NCBI GenBank assembly: GCA_046351235.1
Contig: JAXLYV010000004.1
Location: 744,001 to 808,000, forward strand
DNA from: JBBSAT01 sp046351235
Lineage (GTDB): Bacteria; Myxococcota_A; Polyangia; Polyangiales; Sandaracinaceae
Direction of reading: 5' to 3'
Length of the DNA: 64,000 bases
Made by a program: the position numbers and the translations under genes. Of the stretch, positions 36,071 to 44,886 are shown piece after piece (positions within the stretch are counted from its first letter, which is position 1; every line of letters begins with the position of its first letter). A model generated the notes under the pieces. The model had not been told where the DNA came from, did not search any database, and saw nothing but the letters and a program-made list of their open reading frames with translations.

Positions 36071-37639
36071 ATGCGCTCCTCCGTGCTCGTGTCCGTGACG
36101 CTCGCGTCTCTCCTGTCGCTTCCCGTCGCACCCGCTCGCGCGCAGACGCCGGCGCGCGCGGTCGATCTCGCCACGCCGCGCCGCGCGGTCGCCTCGTTCC
36201 TCGAGGCCGCCGACCACGAGCGCTGGGCAGAAGCGTCGCAGGCGCTCGACCTGCGCGAGATCCCGACCGCTCGGCGCGCCGAGACGGGCGAGCGCTCGGC
36301 GCGGGCGCTGGCATCGGTGCTCGAGGCCCGGCGCGTCCAGGCCGAGGCCGTCCCCGAGACGCTCGGCGACGGCGAGAGCGCGCTCGATCTCGCCGACGTA
36401 GGCGGCGCCGACGGAAAGGTGACGATCCGCCGCACGCACCACGACGGCGTCACGCGCTGGCTGTTCACGCCCACGACGGTGCGGATGGCGCCCGTCCTCG
36501 CCGAGCGGGTCGATCGCGGGCCCATCGGCAACCTCGCGCCCCGCGCGCTCGTCGAGGCGCGCCTGGGCGGGATGGCGGCGTGGCAGTGGATCACGCTCGC
36601 CGTCGCGCTCGCGCTCGCGCTCGTGGCCGGCTGGGGGTTGGGCAAGCTCGGCAAACGCGTAGCGTGCGCGCTCGCGAAGGACCGCGAGAAGCGCACCACC
36701 GTGGAGGGTGTGATCGAGGCGATCGATCGGCCGCTCGTGCTCGCCCTCTTCCTGACCGTGCTCGGCCTGCTGACGACACTCGTGCGCCTGCCCGCCGACG
36801 CGATGCCCGTGGTCGGCCGCCTCTACGGCGTGGCGTGGGTGCTGAACTGCGCGTGGCTCTTCCTGCGCCTCGTCGACTTCGGGGCCGGCGAGGTCGCCGA
36901 TCGGGCCGCCAAGCGCGAAGGCTGGCGCGCACGCGGGACGCGCACACGCGTGATGGTGCTCCGCCAGGTCATCCGCATCGTCGGCATCGTGGTGCTCGTC
37001 GCCGCGGCGCTCATGCAGTTCGACGCCGTTCGCCAGGTCGGGGTGTCCGTGCTCGCGTCCGCTGGCGTCGCCGGCATCGTCGTCGGTCTCGCCGCGCAGC
37101 GGATGATCGGGAACCTCCTCGCGGGCATCCAGCTCTCGTTCACGCAGCCGCTCCGCGTCGGCGACCAAGTCGTGGTGGAGAGCGAGTTCGGCACGGTCGA
37201 GGAGATCAACCTGAGCTACGTGGTGATCCGCATCTGGGACCAGCGACGGCTGATCGTTCCGATGACGAAGCTGCTCGAGTCCCCGTTCCAGAACTGGACC
37301 CGCGCGAGCTCGGAGCTCATCGGCGAGGTGAAGGTGCCGGTCGACTTCGGGATGCCGGTGGCGAGGATCCGGGAGGTCGTGACGGCCTTCGTGAAGAAGC
37401 ACCCGCTCTTCGATGGCAAGACGATCGCGGTCCAGGTCACGGACGCGAAGGAGCGCACGGCCGAGCTGCGCGTGCTCGTGAGCGCGCAAGATGCGGGCAA
37501 GCTCTTCGATCTGCGCTGCGCGACGCGCGAGTTCCTGCTCGGGCAGCTCCAGGCCCTCGACGACGGCCGCTACCTGCCGCGCGTGCGCGTGAGCCCCAAC
37601 CCGGGCTCGATCGCCGAGGACGCCGCGGCGGCGGAATGA
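36071..37639 (+). CDS. MscS-family mechanosensitive ion channel
   Basis: A 522-residue channel. A signal peptide and a soluble periplasmic segment (about 30-160) precede membrane helices at about 168-190, 220-240, 253-268 and 298-317. The pore helix at about 323-343, VLASAGVAGIVVGLAAQ, carries the Ala/Gly pattern of MscS TM3, and the MscS beta domain follows with QPLRVGDQVVVESEFGTVEEI. It protects against hypo-osmotic shock or senses membrane tension. It ends 4 bases from the convergent 37644 gene. Confidence 0.9.
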   Translation: MRSSVLVSVTLASLLSLPVAPARAQTPARAVDLATPRRAVASFLEAADHERWAEASQALDLREIPTARRAETGERSARALASVLEARRVQAEAVPETLGDGESALDLADVGGADGKVTIRRTHHDGVTRWLFTPTTVRMAPVLAERVDRGPIGNLAPRALVEARLGGMAAWQWITLAVALALALVAGWGLGKLGKRVACALAKDREKRTTVEGVIEAIDRPLVLALFLTVLGLLTTLVRLPADAMPVVGRLYGVAWVLNCAWLFLRLVDFGAGEVADRAAKREGWRARGTRTRVMVLRQVIRIVGIVVLVAAALMQFDAVRQVGVSVLASAGVAGIVVGLAAQRMIGNLLAGIQLSFTQPLRVGDQVVVESEFGTVEEINLSYVVIRIWDQRRLIVPMTKLLESPFQNWTRASSELIGEVKVPVDFGMPVARIREVVTAFVKKHPLFDGKTIAVQVTDAKERTAELRVLVSAQDAGKLFDLRCATREFLLGQLQALDDGRYLPRVRVSPNPGSIAEDAAAAE

Positions 37640-37643
37640 ACGA

Positions 37644-38888
37644 TCAGGTGGGCGCGCGCCTGGCGCGGACGCGCGCGACGATGTGCCGCGCGACGGGACG
37701 CAGAACGACGAGCTCGAGGGCGAGCCAGGCCGCGGCGATCGCGAGGGGCAACGTCGGAACGTCCGGCGAGGTCCGCGGTGGAGGTGCCTCGACCTCGCCG
37801 CCGCCCACCCAGGGCGTCGCCGTCTCGCCGGCGAAGAGCATCGCCATCCCGAGCGTGGGCGCGAGCGCGTAGCTCCGGCCGACCGGCACGCCGACGAGGT
37901 CCGCGATGCGCTCGATACCGACGACGCGCGCCTCGTCGCCGTGGATCCGCGCGGCGCCGAGGCCGATGCCGGTGGCGGCCATCCCCCAGCCGAAGAGCAC
38001 GACGCCGGCGTCGGCGTCGCTCCCGCGGTCGACGCCCGGCGGCCACTCGCGGAAGCCGCTCACACCGAGCACGTCGAGGCCGTGGCGCGCCACGTACGCG
38101 CGGTAGAGGCGATCGCTCTCCGCGGGCGCGAACTGCGCGCCGTAGAAGGTGATGTACGAGAGCGCGCAGCCGCGCGGGATGCGCGTGTACGAGGTGTCGC
38201 CGGTCGCGCTCCACGGAAGATCGCCCTCGACCCGGTGGTGCTCCATCCACGCGAGCCAGCCGCGCGTGGCGCGCTCGCCCACGTCGCCGCCGTACCCCGC
38301 ACGGTAGGCGTGCAGCGCGGCCAGCGTCGCCGACTGATCCGCCGGCCAGCGCGGCGAGCCCGGATAGCTGCGCGCGTGGAACGTCTCGCTCTCGCGCGAG
38401 CGCGCGTCGAGGTGCCGCGCCAGCGAGGAGGCGAGCGCGTCGCGCCGATCGTCGCCATGCATCCGCGACAGCGAGAGCACGAGCAGTGCGTGCGTGAAGT
38501 AGAGGTTGTGGTCGTCGAGCGGCATGCGCTCGAGCGCGCGGCCCTGGGGCGCGACGTCGGCCGAGACGATGCGATCGGCGACCACGCGGAGCAGCCGCGC
38601 GCTCTCCTCCTCGCGCGCGGGCTCGAGCCGCGCGCTCTGGTGGAGGCCCACCGCCAGCTCGGAGAGGAGGATCGCGTCGAAGGCGCCGACCCCCAGATCG
38701 TCGCCGAGCGCGTAGCCGTGCCAGTCCTCGTCGAGGTGCTCGCGCGCCCACGCGAAGAGCGACGCGCCCCGCGCCGTCATCGCGTGCGTGTCGTGCCCGA
38801 AGCGGCACCCCGCCGACACGGCCCCGAACGTCCACGGCGCGAGGACGATCGCGAAGAGCACGCGGAGCGCGATGCCGAAGCGGCTCAC
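37644..38888 (-). CDS. Membrane-associated alpha-helical protein of unknown function
   Basis: A 414-residue protein with an N-terminal hydrophobic helix (about 6-22), a long His/Trp/Arg-rich soluble region, and a C-terminal membrane helix (about 382-400) followed by a basic tail. The His- and Trp-rich soluble part suggests an (alpha/alpha)-toroid like those of some glycosidases or isomerases, but I cannot assign a family. The GTG start overlaps the stop of the SBBP-type gene, so the two are coupled. Its first 180 bases are duplicated at 40394-40572. Confidence 0.65.
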   Translation of the reverse strand: MSRFGIALRVLFAIVLAPWTFGAVSAGCRFGHDTHAMTARGASLFAWAREHLDEDWHGYALGDDLGVGAFDAILLSELAVGLHQSARLEPAREEESARLLRVVADRIVSADVAPQGRALERMPLDDHNLYFTHALLVLSLSRMHGDDRRDALASSLARHLDARSRESETFHARSYPGSPRWPADQSATLAALHAYRAGYGGDVGERATRGWLAWMEHHRVEGDLPWSATGDTSYTRIPRGCALSYITFYGAQFAPAESDRLYRAYVARHGLDVLGVSGFREWPPGVDRGSDADAGVVLFGWGMAATGIGLGAARIHGDEARVVGIERIADLVGVPVGRSYALAPTLGMAMLFAGETATPWVGGGEVEAPPPRTSPDVPTLPLAIAAAWLALELVVLRPVARHIVARVRARRAPT

Positions 38889-40288
38889 GAGCCCGGGAGG
38901 CTCACACGCATGACGTAGGCATCGAAGCCCCCGAGCGCCCTCTCCCCGGGGAAAACACCGATGGTATCGCCGGCGAGATAGGCGCCCCCCGCGCCCACCC
39001 CCATCCCGACGACCGAATCGCCGTCCGTCGTTCCGAACAACCTCGTGGAGAGGAGCTCCCCCGAGGGGTCGACCGCGACGAGGAAAGCGTCGCCGTCTCC
39101 TCCGAGGGGAGTCTCCCCGAGCAGCGCGTGCTGGGTGAGACCCGCCACGTAGATCGTCCCGTCCGAAGGTCGGACGGCGACACCATAGGCGAGGTCACGA
39201 AGGGGCGTGCCGAACTGGTGAATCCAGGCGGGCTCGGGCCCCTCGGAGATCGCTGCGACGAACGCATCGACACGAGCCGCGCGCCTCTGCCCGGGCAGCG
39301 TACCGACCGTATAGCCCGCCACGACCGCGTCTCCGTGCGCGTCCGCCGCGACAGCTTGCAGGCCGTCCTCGGCGTCGGAGCCGAAACGGACCATCCCACC
39401 AAGCGCGCCCGTCTCCGGGTCGAGCGTCCACACGATCGCGTCCTGACCGCCGAAGGTCGCGGTTCCCTCGAGGTCACCGGTCACGACTCCTCCGACTCTC
39501 ACGGCGCCGCGCGCGTCGACCGTGACGGACGTCGCCACGGAGAAGGGAGCGGCGAGCTGGCGCGTCCAACGCACCGTCCCATCACCCTCGAACCGACGCA
39601 CGAACGCGTTCTGTCCCTGACCGATGCGCGTCTCCCCCGGAAACGTCCCGTCGGTCGCGCCTGCGACGTAGACGTGGCCGTCGCCATCGAGCGCGATGGC
39701 CGCGATGCCGGCTCCGGAGTTGCCCGGGGTGGATTCGTCGGCTCCGAACTGCTGGGTCCAAACGACGTTCCCGCGCGCGTCGTACCTCCGGAGGAATGCG
39801 TCGTGACGGCCCGAGTCGTCGAGGATCTCCCCCAACCTCACCTCTCCCGTCTCCCCGGCCACGTACACGTCTCCCGACGGGTCGACGGCGACCGCCGCGA
39901 CGACCGTGCGCGACGTGGAGATCCGCCGGCTCCAGCGCTCACGCCCGGTGACGTCGTACACGCGCAAGAAGCTCGCGAGGTCGTCGACCGCGCCGAGCGG
40001 GTCCGCGAGAGTCGCACCCCCGTGGCCCACGACGTAGACCGCGCCGTCTTCACCCACCGCACAGCCGCGCGCGCGATCGTCCTGCGCCGTGCTGAGCTGG
40101 CGCGCCCACTCGAGCTCGGCGCGGCCTGCATCGGGCCGCGAGCCGTCGGACGTGGTCCCGTCCGGCGACGCATCCCCGTCGGGCGACGCGTCACGCGGCT
40201 CGCGTTCGTGGGCCAGCGCGCAGCCGCCCAGGGCGAGGGGCAGCACGAGGATCCAGGGACTCCACGCACTGCGGGCCTTGCGACGCAC
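38885..40288 (-). CDS. SBBP-type beta-propeller lipoprotein
   Basis: A 467-residue exported protein with lipobox LGGC at about 17-20 and a short Asp/Pro/Gly linker. The remainder is about eight repeats of the type GDVYVAGETGEVRLGE and GHVYVAGATDGTFPGE, matching the SBBP beta-propeller repeat. The start is the GTG at 40288. It is coupled by a GTGA overlap to the 37644 gene. The sequence just upstream is the duplicated fragment pair described below. Confidence 0.8.
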   Translation of the reverse strand: MRRKARSAWSPWILVLPLALGGCALAHEREPRDASPDGDASPDGTTSDGSRPDAGRAELEWARQLSTAQDDRARGCAVGEDGAVYVVGHGGATLADPLGAVDDLASFLRVYDVTGRERWSRRISTSRTVVAAVAVDPSGDVYVAGETGEVRLGEILDDSGRHDAFLRRYDARGNVVWTQQFGADESTPGNSGAGIAAIALDGDGHVYVAGATDGTFPGETRIGQGQNAFVRRFEGDGTVRWTRQLAAPFSVATSVTVDARGAVRVGGVVTGDLEGTATFGGQDAIVWTLDPETGALGGMVRFGSDAEDGLQAVAADAHGDAVVAGYTVGTLPGQRRAARVDAFVAAISEGPEPAWIHQFGTPLRDLAYGVAVRPSDGTIYVAGLTQHALLGETPLGGDGDAFLVAVDPSGELLSTRLFGTTDGDSVVGMGVGAGGAYLAGDTIGVFPGERALGGFDAYVMRVSLPGS

Positions 40289-40320
40289 GCATCGACCCTG
40301 ACGCCATGCGGTAGCTCGAG

Positions 40321-40393
40321 CAAGGCCGGGCAGATGGCGGGGATCGGGTCGGCGATGCTGCCGCCGGAGGAGCGCGCCAAGGCCGAGCCGATC
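40321..40393 (+). pseudogene. Fragment of the AarF-kinase gene
   Basis: These 73 bases match 43275-43347 of the intact AarF-type kinase gene with two mismatches, and the frame still reads KAGQMAGIGSAMLPPEERAK. The match begins abruptly just before 40321 and stops at 40393, exactly where the next fragment begins. There is no start codon or continuation, so it is a dead remnant. Confidence 0.9.
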
Positions 40394-40572
40394 AGCGCGT
40401 AGCCGTGCCAGTCCTCGTCGAGGTGATCGCGCGCCCACGCGAAGAGCGACGCGCCCCGCGCCGTCATCGCATGCGTGTCGTGCCCGAAGCGGCGCCCCGA
40501 CGACTCGGCCCCGAACGTCCACGGCGCGAGGACGATCGCGAAGAGAACGCTAGCGCAATGCCGAAGCGGCTC
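40394..40572 (-). pseudogene. 5' fragment of the 37644-38888 gene
   Basis: These 179 bases match 38707-38887 (about 95% identity) in the same orientation. The start codon GTG of the original is GGG here (CAC changed to CCC on the plus strand), and a base is deleted near 40551, so it cannot be expressed. It abuts the AarF fragment at 40393/40394. The following 100 bases to 40672 show no feature. Confidence 0.9.
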
Positions 40573-40672
40573 CCGCCTGTCGTCCGCGCGCTCTGGCCAC
40601 GCCTCGACCGTGGAGCGCCGGCCACGTCGAGCAAGGCGGGCGTCGTGCGTCGGACGAAGAGGTTGGCCTAGG

Positions 40673-42346
40673 ATGCGCGAGCAGATGATGGCGAAGACGA
40701 CGAGGACGAGGGCGACGACGAAGACGACCAAGGCCAAGGCCAGGGCAGAGCCCACCGCCAAGAAGAAGAAGGTGACGAAGGCGAAGCCCACGGCGAAGAG
40801 GGCGAAGCCCACACGCCGAGCTTCCGACGCCACGAACGTCGCCGTCGCGTTGCGCCGTGCGCTCGGCGCGCTCGCGTCGGTCCGCGCTCGCGTGCGCGCC
40901 CACGAGCGCGACCCGGCGGGCTTCGTCGACGCATCGGAGGATCTCTTCTCGGTCGCCGCACACGTCTTCGCCGCGCAGGGCCCGAGCGATGCGGCCTCGT
41001 CCCTCCTGGACGAGCACGCCACGGCCGTCGTCTCGATGCTGGAGCGGGAACACGGGGCCGCGGCGTTCGAGCCGCGGTTCGCCGAGCTCGTCGCTGCGGC
41101 GGTGGCCTTCGGGAGCCCCGCGGTGCATGGCCGGCTGACCCAGCTCCCGGAGTTTCTCCTCGACCCCGACATCGAGAGCCCGGCGTACGGCCGCATCCCA
41201 CGGCTCTTCTTGTCCATGCTGCGCGGCGAGCGCGTCACGAAGACCTGTCGCGCCGCCTTGGCGGAGCGCGTTCGCAAGCCACCACCAGCCGTCTACGTCG
41301 CCGAGCGCAAGCAGTTGTGTCTCGGCCTGATCGCGATCGAAGCGGGCGATGCGGCCGCGCTCGATCGCTGTCTCGAGACGCTCGCCGGCTTGCAGCCGCA
41401 GCTCTGCAAGGCGTGGTTCCGACCGAAGGCGGACGCCCTGCTCCCGCGAGCGCCGCTCGCGCTCGTGCGCCTCGCCGTCGAGCGTGGTGTCGCGCTCCAG
41501 GTCGATGCGCCGACGCATTCGCGCGCGCTCGTCGAGCGGGCACGACGTTCCGCCAGCCATCGTCTGCTCGACGCCGCCGAGATCGCTCGACTGCGAGGAG
41601 CCACTCCCGACGAGCTGGACGCCGTCCGCCGCGCGCTCGACGCCCTCGAGTCGGAGACGCCGACGAAGCCCACCAAGCGCCGCCGGAAGGGGAAGGTCGA
41701 CTGGAGCGCGCTCGTCCAGCAGCTCTACGGCGCCGCCGTCGACGCGCTCCAGCGCCTAGAGCCCGAGACGAGCGTCGTCGACCTCTTCCGAGAGCACGCC
41801 GAGCGCGTCGTCCCACTCTTGGCGCGCTCGGAGTGGCTCAGCGAGCGCCACGTCGCGGCGCTTCTCGGAAGCGCGACGGCGTTCGGGAGCGCAGAGGTGC
41901 TCCGCGCGCTCGCACGCCTCGATTGCGGGCGGCTCGACACCGCCGACCCGATCACGAGCCCTTCGAGGGCCGTCCTCGCTCTGCTCGCAGGCGAGTCGGT
42001 CGAGGAGCGCTGTCGAGAAGCGCTCGTCGTGATCCGTCGCGACGAGCCGTCCGCGTGGCGCGACGAAGCCGAGCACCTCTGGCTCGCGCTCGCGGCGCTG
42101 GAGGCAGGCGACGAGGGGGCGCTGGCCCGCGCGCTCGAGAGCCTCGATGCGACTTTCCGGGTGCTGCGCGAGCTCGAGCACGAGCCGATCGAAGACGCCG
42201 CGCTCGCACGGCGTCACTTGGCCGTCGTGCGCCTGGCGCTCGACCGAGGCATGAGGGTGCGCTTCACCTCACCGCACTACCCGGTCGGGCTCATCGATCG
42301 CGCCCGTGCTCGGTCGGAGCCGGCGCCGGCACGCGCGCGCTCGTGA
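40673..42346 (+). CDS. Lys/Ala/Thr-tailed protein with internally duplicated helical domain
   Basis: A 557-residue protein I do not recognise. Residues 1-51 are a histone-H1-like tail of Lys, Ala, Thr and Arg. The rest is helical and consists of two related halves (about 55-320 and 345-550). Shared landmarks include GSPAVHGRL/GSAEVLRAL, LRGERVTKTCRAAL/LAGESVEERCREAL, LGLIAIEAGDAAAL/LALAALEAGDEGAL and LVRLAVERGVAL/VVRLALDRGMRV. A second basic patch, TKRRRKGK, joins the halves. The tail suggests DNA, RNA or polyphosphate contact. It has GAAGAGG upstream of the ATG at 40673; an ATG at 40685 is possible. Confidence 0.72.
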   Translation: MREQMMAKTTRTRATTKTTKAKARAEPTAKKKKVTKAKPTAKRAKPTRRASDATNVAVALRRALGALASVRARVRAHERDPAGFVDASEDLFSVAAHVFAAQGPSDAASSLLDEHATAVVSMLEREHGAAAFEPRFAELVAAAVAFGSPAVHGRLTQLPEFLLDPDIESPAYGRIPRLFLSMLRGERVTKTCRAALAERVRKPPPAVYVAERKQLCLGLIAIEAGDAAALDRCLETLAGLQPQLCKAWFRPKADALLPRAPLALVRLAVERGVALQVDAPTHSRALVERARRSASHRLLDAAEIARLRGATPDELDAVRRALDALESETPTKPTKRRRKGKVDWSALVQQLYGAAVDALQRLEPETSVVDLFREHAERVVPLLARSEWLSERHVAALLGSATAFGSAEVLRALARLDCGRLDTADPITSPSRAVLALLAGESVEERCREALVVIRRDEPSAWRDEAEHLWLALAALEAGDEGALARALESLDATFRVLRELEHEPIEDAALARRHLAVVRLALDRGMRVRFTSPHYPVGLIDRARARSEPAPARARS

Positions 42347-42400
42347 ACCGCGGGCCGCTCCGCTCGCCGTGTGCCCGCGGACGCGGCGCGATCGCCGCGG

Positions 42401-43039
42401 TCAGAGGCGTCGCATCGGCGCGCGGAGCATGCCGCCGAGGCCCTCGAGCGCGTCGAAGGCCTCGTCGATGCGCGCCGCGAAGTCGCGCTTGGTGGCTCGC
42501 TGGTGGCCGAGCGTGAATTGCGCGCTGCGCACGGCGGCCATCGCGCACGACGCGACGAGGAAGGGGCGCACGTCTTCTTCCGGAGCGAGGCCGAGCAGCT
42601 CGCCCATGGTCGCGGCGATGCGGCCGACGAGGCGCGCGTCGATCTCGAGCGCCTTGCGGCGCAGCTCCGGATCGTGCGGCGAGAGCTCGGCGCGCAGGCG
42701 TGCGACCGAGCCCCGCGCGGGCGTGCGGAACGCGATCGCGTGCGTCGCCCGCCGGAGCGCGTCGCCGAGCGGCTCGCGCGGTGGGCCGGCGCGCATCTCG
42801 CGCTCCCACTCGAGGACGACGTCGTCGGCGCCGTGGAACAAGAGGTCGGCCTTCGTCGGGAAGTAGCGGAAGAGCGTCGGCAAGGACACGCCCGCCTCGC
42901 GCGCGATGCGCTCCACGCTCGTCTCGACGTAGCCGTGCTCGCGGAAGAGGCGCCCTGCGATCTCCACGAGGCGTGCGCGCGTCTCGTTCTTCTTCCGCTC
43001 GCGGAGCCCCGTCTCTGCTTCGCTCGTCGCCTTCTTCAC
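42401..43039 (-). CDS. TetR-family transcriptional repressor
   Basis: A 212-residue regulator. The HTH is in SVERIAREAGVSLPTLFRYF (about 45-65), followed by TKADLL as usual in TetR proteins. The ligand domain is helical. The GTG at 43039 is preferred; a TTG at 43075 would fall inside the palindrome at 43063-43088. It is divergent from the AarF-kinase gene and probably controls it and itself. Confidence 0.85.
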   Translation of the reverse strand: MKKATSEAETGLRERKKNETRARLVEIAGRLFREHGYVETSVERIAREAGVSLPTLFRYFPTKADLLFHGADDVVLEWEREMRAGPPREPLGDALRRATHAIAFRTPARGSVARLRAELSPHDPELRRKALEIDARLVGRIAATMGELLGLAPEEDVRPFLVASCAMAAVRSAQFTLGHQRATKRDFAARIDEAFDALEGLGGMLRAPMRRL

Positions 43040-43062
43040 GCGGGCGAACGTGTCGCCATTTC

Positions 43063-43088
43063 GTGAGTTGCACAAATTCGTTAGTCAC
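43063..43088. promoter_or_regulatory. Candidate TetR operator
   Basis: An imperfect 26-bp palindrome, left arm GTGAGTTG and right arm TTAGTCAC around ten bases (CACAAATTCG), sits in the AT-rich 62-bp gap between the divergent TetR and AarF genes, about 24 bases from the TetR start and 14 from the AarF start. A repressor bound here could block both promoters. Confidence 0.4.
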
Positions 43089-43101
43089 TTACCCTTTGGA
43101 G

Positions 43102-44886
43102 ATGGCCACCCCCTCCACGCTCTCGCCGAAGTCTCTCCGCACGGGCCGCCTCGGCCGCCTCGCCGGGATGGCCCGCGCCGGGGCCGGCCTCGCGCTCGGC
43201 ACGCTCACCAAGGACCCGGTGGCGCCGCTCGCGCGCGCCGCCGACACGCTCGCCGAGCTGCGCGGCCTCGCGACCAAGGCCGGGCAGATGGCGGGGATCT
43301 GGTCGGCGATGCTCCCGCCGGAGGAGCGCGCCAAGGCCGAGCCGATCCTCGCGCGCCTGCGGGCAAGGGCCGCGACGTCGGATCCGACTGCGATCCGCGC
43401 GCTCGTGGAGACCGAGCTCGGCATGCCGATCGCGCAGGCGTTCACCTCGTTCGACGAGCACCCGTTCGCGAGCGCCTCGCTCGGTCAGGTGCATCGCGCC
43501 GTGCTGCCGCCCGCGCTCGGCGGCCACGAGGTCGCCGTGAAGGTCCAGCACCCGGGCATCGAGGCCGCGCTGAAGGCCGACCTCGACAACGCCGCGCGCG
43601 CGGGCGGCATCGCGGCTCTGCTCGCCATGCCCACGGCCGGCGCGATGGTCGACGAGGTGCGCGCGCGTCTCGAGGAGGAGCTCGACTACGGCAAGGAGGC
43701 CGCCTGGCAGACGCGTTTCGCGGCGCTCTTCGCGGGGGACCCGGTGATCGCGATCCCGCGCGTCTTCGCCGAGCGCTCGACGCGCCGCGTGCTCACGACC
43801 GCGCTCGTGCACGGCCTGCGGGTGGACGAGGCGGCACGCCTACCGACGGCCGCGACCCAGGCCCGGGCGATCCGCCGCTTCGTGCGGACGGCCTGGCTCG
43901 ACCACGGGCTCCTCTTCGCCGACCCGCACGCGGGCAACTGGATCTTCCACGAGGACGGGCGCGTCACCGTGCTCGACTTCGGCAGCATCGTCTCGTTCGA
44001 CGCCGCGACCCGCACGAAGGTCGCGCATCTGCTCGACGTGCTCGCGAAGCGTGACGATCTACGCGACGCGCTCGTCCTCGATGCGTCGAGCGCGCTGCTC
44101 GGCATCGGTCGCGGCGCGGCGACCGATCCGACGCTGGAGATGTTCGCGCTCGCGCTCGCGCCGCTCGCGCGCGAGGACCGCCTCGCACGCGCCGAGGATC
44201 TCGCCGGTCTCTCGCGCCTCTCGACCGACGCGAAGAAGCGCATGCTCGGTCAGCGCCTCGCGCTACCGCCCTGGCTCCCGCTCACGATGCGCGCCGCGAT
44301 CGGGCTGACGGCGCTGGTGATCGAGCTCGAGGCCTGCCCCGGCCTCAGCGCCCGCGGCGCGTGCGACGGCGCGCGACGAGGAGGGCGAGCCCGAGCGCGA
44401 GCCACGCCGCGCCGTTCGCCCCGCTCCGGCCGACCGCGCTGCAGCCGCAGCCACTGCTCGACGGCGTGCTGGTGCCGCCATCCATGCGGCCCGTGCCGGC
44501 GTCGGTGGCGCTCGCGCCCGCGTCGGTGCCGCTCGTCCCCGCGTCGGTCCCGCTCGAGCCGGCGTCGGTGCCGCTCGTCCCCGCGTCGGTGCCGCTCGCG
44601 CCCGCATCGGCACCCGCGTCGGTCCCGGCGTCCACAGCATCGATCACGTGGCAGCTCGTACCTTCGCAGCTCGGGCGACCGTCCCCACCGATCGCACAGC
44701 CCTGGCCGGGGCAGCAGAGCGTCGTCTGCGAGCCGCAGCCGACCGGCGCGTCGTGCACGACGCAGAACGCGATGCCGCCGTCGAACGTGTCGACGCACTC
44801 CGCGCTGCTCGTACAGGTCGGGCACCCGCCTGCTCGAGCGACGCCGGCGGGCCCGAGGAGCACCGCCGCGAGGGCCGCGAGCGTGA
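43102..44886 (+). CDS. AarF/ABC1/UbiB-family kinase-like protein, with antisense C-terminal extension
   Basis: An atypical kinase of the ABC1/UbiB family, which affects quinone or lipid metabolism. It has the ABC1 signature KAGQMAGIWSAMLPPEE (about residues 59-75), the ASLGQVHRA loop (about 128-136), the VKVQHPG lysine block (about 149-155), and the catalytic DPHAGNW and VLDFGSI motifs (about 274-295). The kinase body ends near residue 414. The frame then stays open for about 180 more codons, running antisense through the convergent 44345 gene and giving an Arg/Ser-rich tail unlike any ABC1 protein. The start has GGAG just before the ATG. Either the normal stop was lost or a frameshift hides it. 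Confidence 0.82.
   Translation: MATPSTLSPKSLRTGRLGRLAGMARAGAGLALGTLTKDPVAPLARAADTLAELRGLATKAGQMAGIWSAMLPPEERAKAEPILARLRARAATSDPTAIRALVETELGMPIAQAFTSFDEHPFASASLGQVHRAVLPPALGGHEVAVKVQHPGIEAALKADLDNAARAGGIAALLAMPTAGAMVDEVRARLEEELDYGKEAAWQTRFAALFAGDPVIAIPRVFAERSTRRVLTTALVHGLRVDEAARLPTAATQARAIRRFVRTAWLDHGLLFADPHAGNWIFHEDGRVTVLDFGSIVSFDAATRTKVAHLLDVLAKRDDLRDALVLDASSALLGIGRGAATDPTLEMFALALAPLAREDRLARAEDLAGLSRLSTDAKKRMLGQRLALPPWLPLTMRAAIGLTALVIELEACPGLSARGACDGARRGGRARARATPRRSPRSGRPRCSRSHCSTACWCRHPCGPCRRRWRSRPRRCRSSPRRSRSSRRRCRSSPRRCRSRPHRHPRRSRRPQHRSRGSSYLRSSGDRPHRSHSPGRGSRASSASRSRPARRARRRTRCRRRTCRRTPRCSYRSGTRLLERRRRARGAPPRGPRA

Noticed and set aside
40673..42346. Histone H1 homologue
   Set aside because: Only the tail composition resembles histone H1; the rest is a duplicated helical domain without H1 globular features.
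44500..44640. Repeat array between alaS and the kinase
   Set aside because: It is the coding repeat for TDAG units within a secreted protein, not an independent element.
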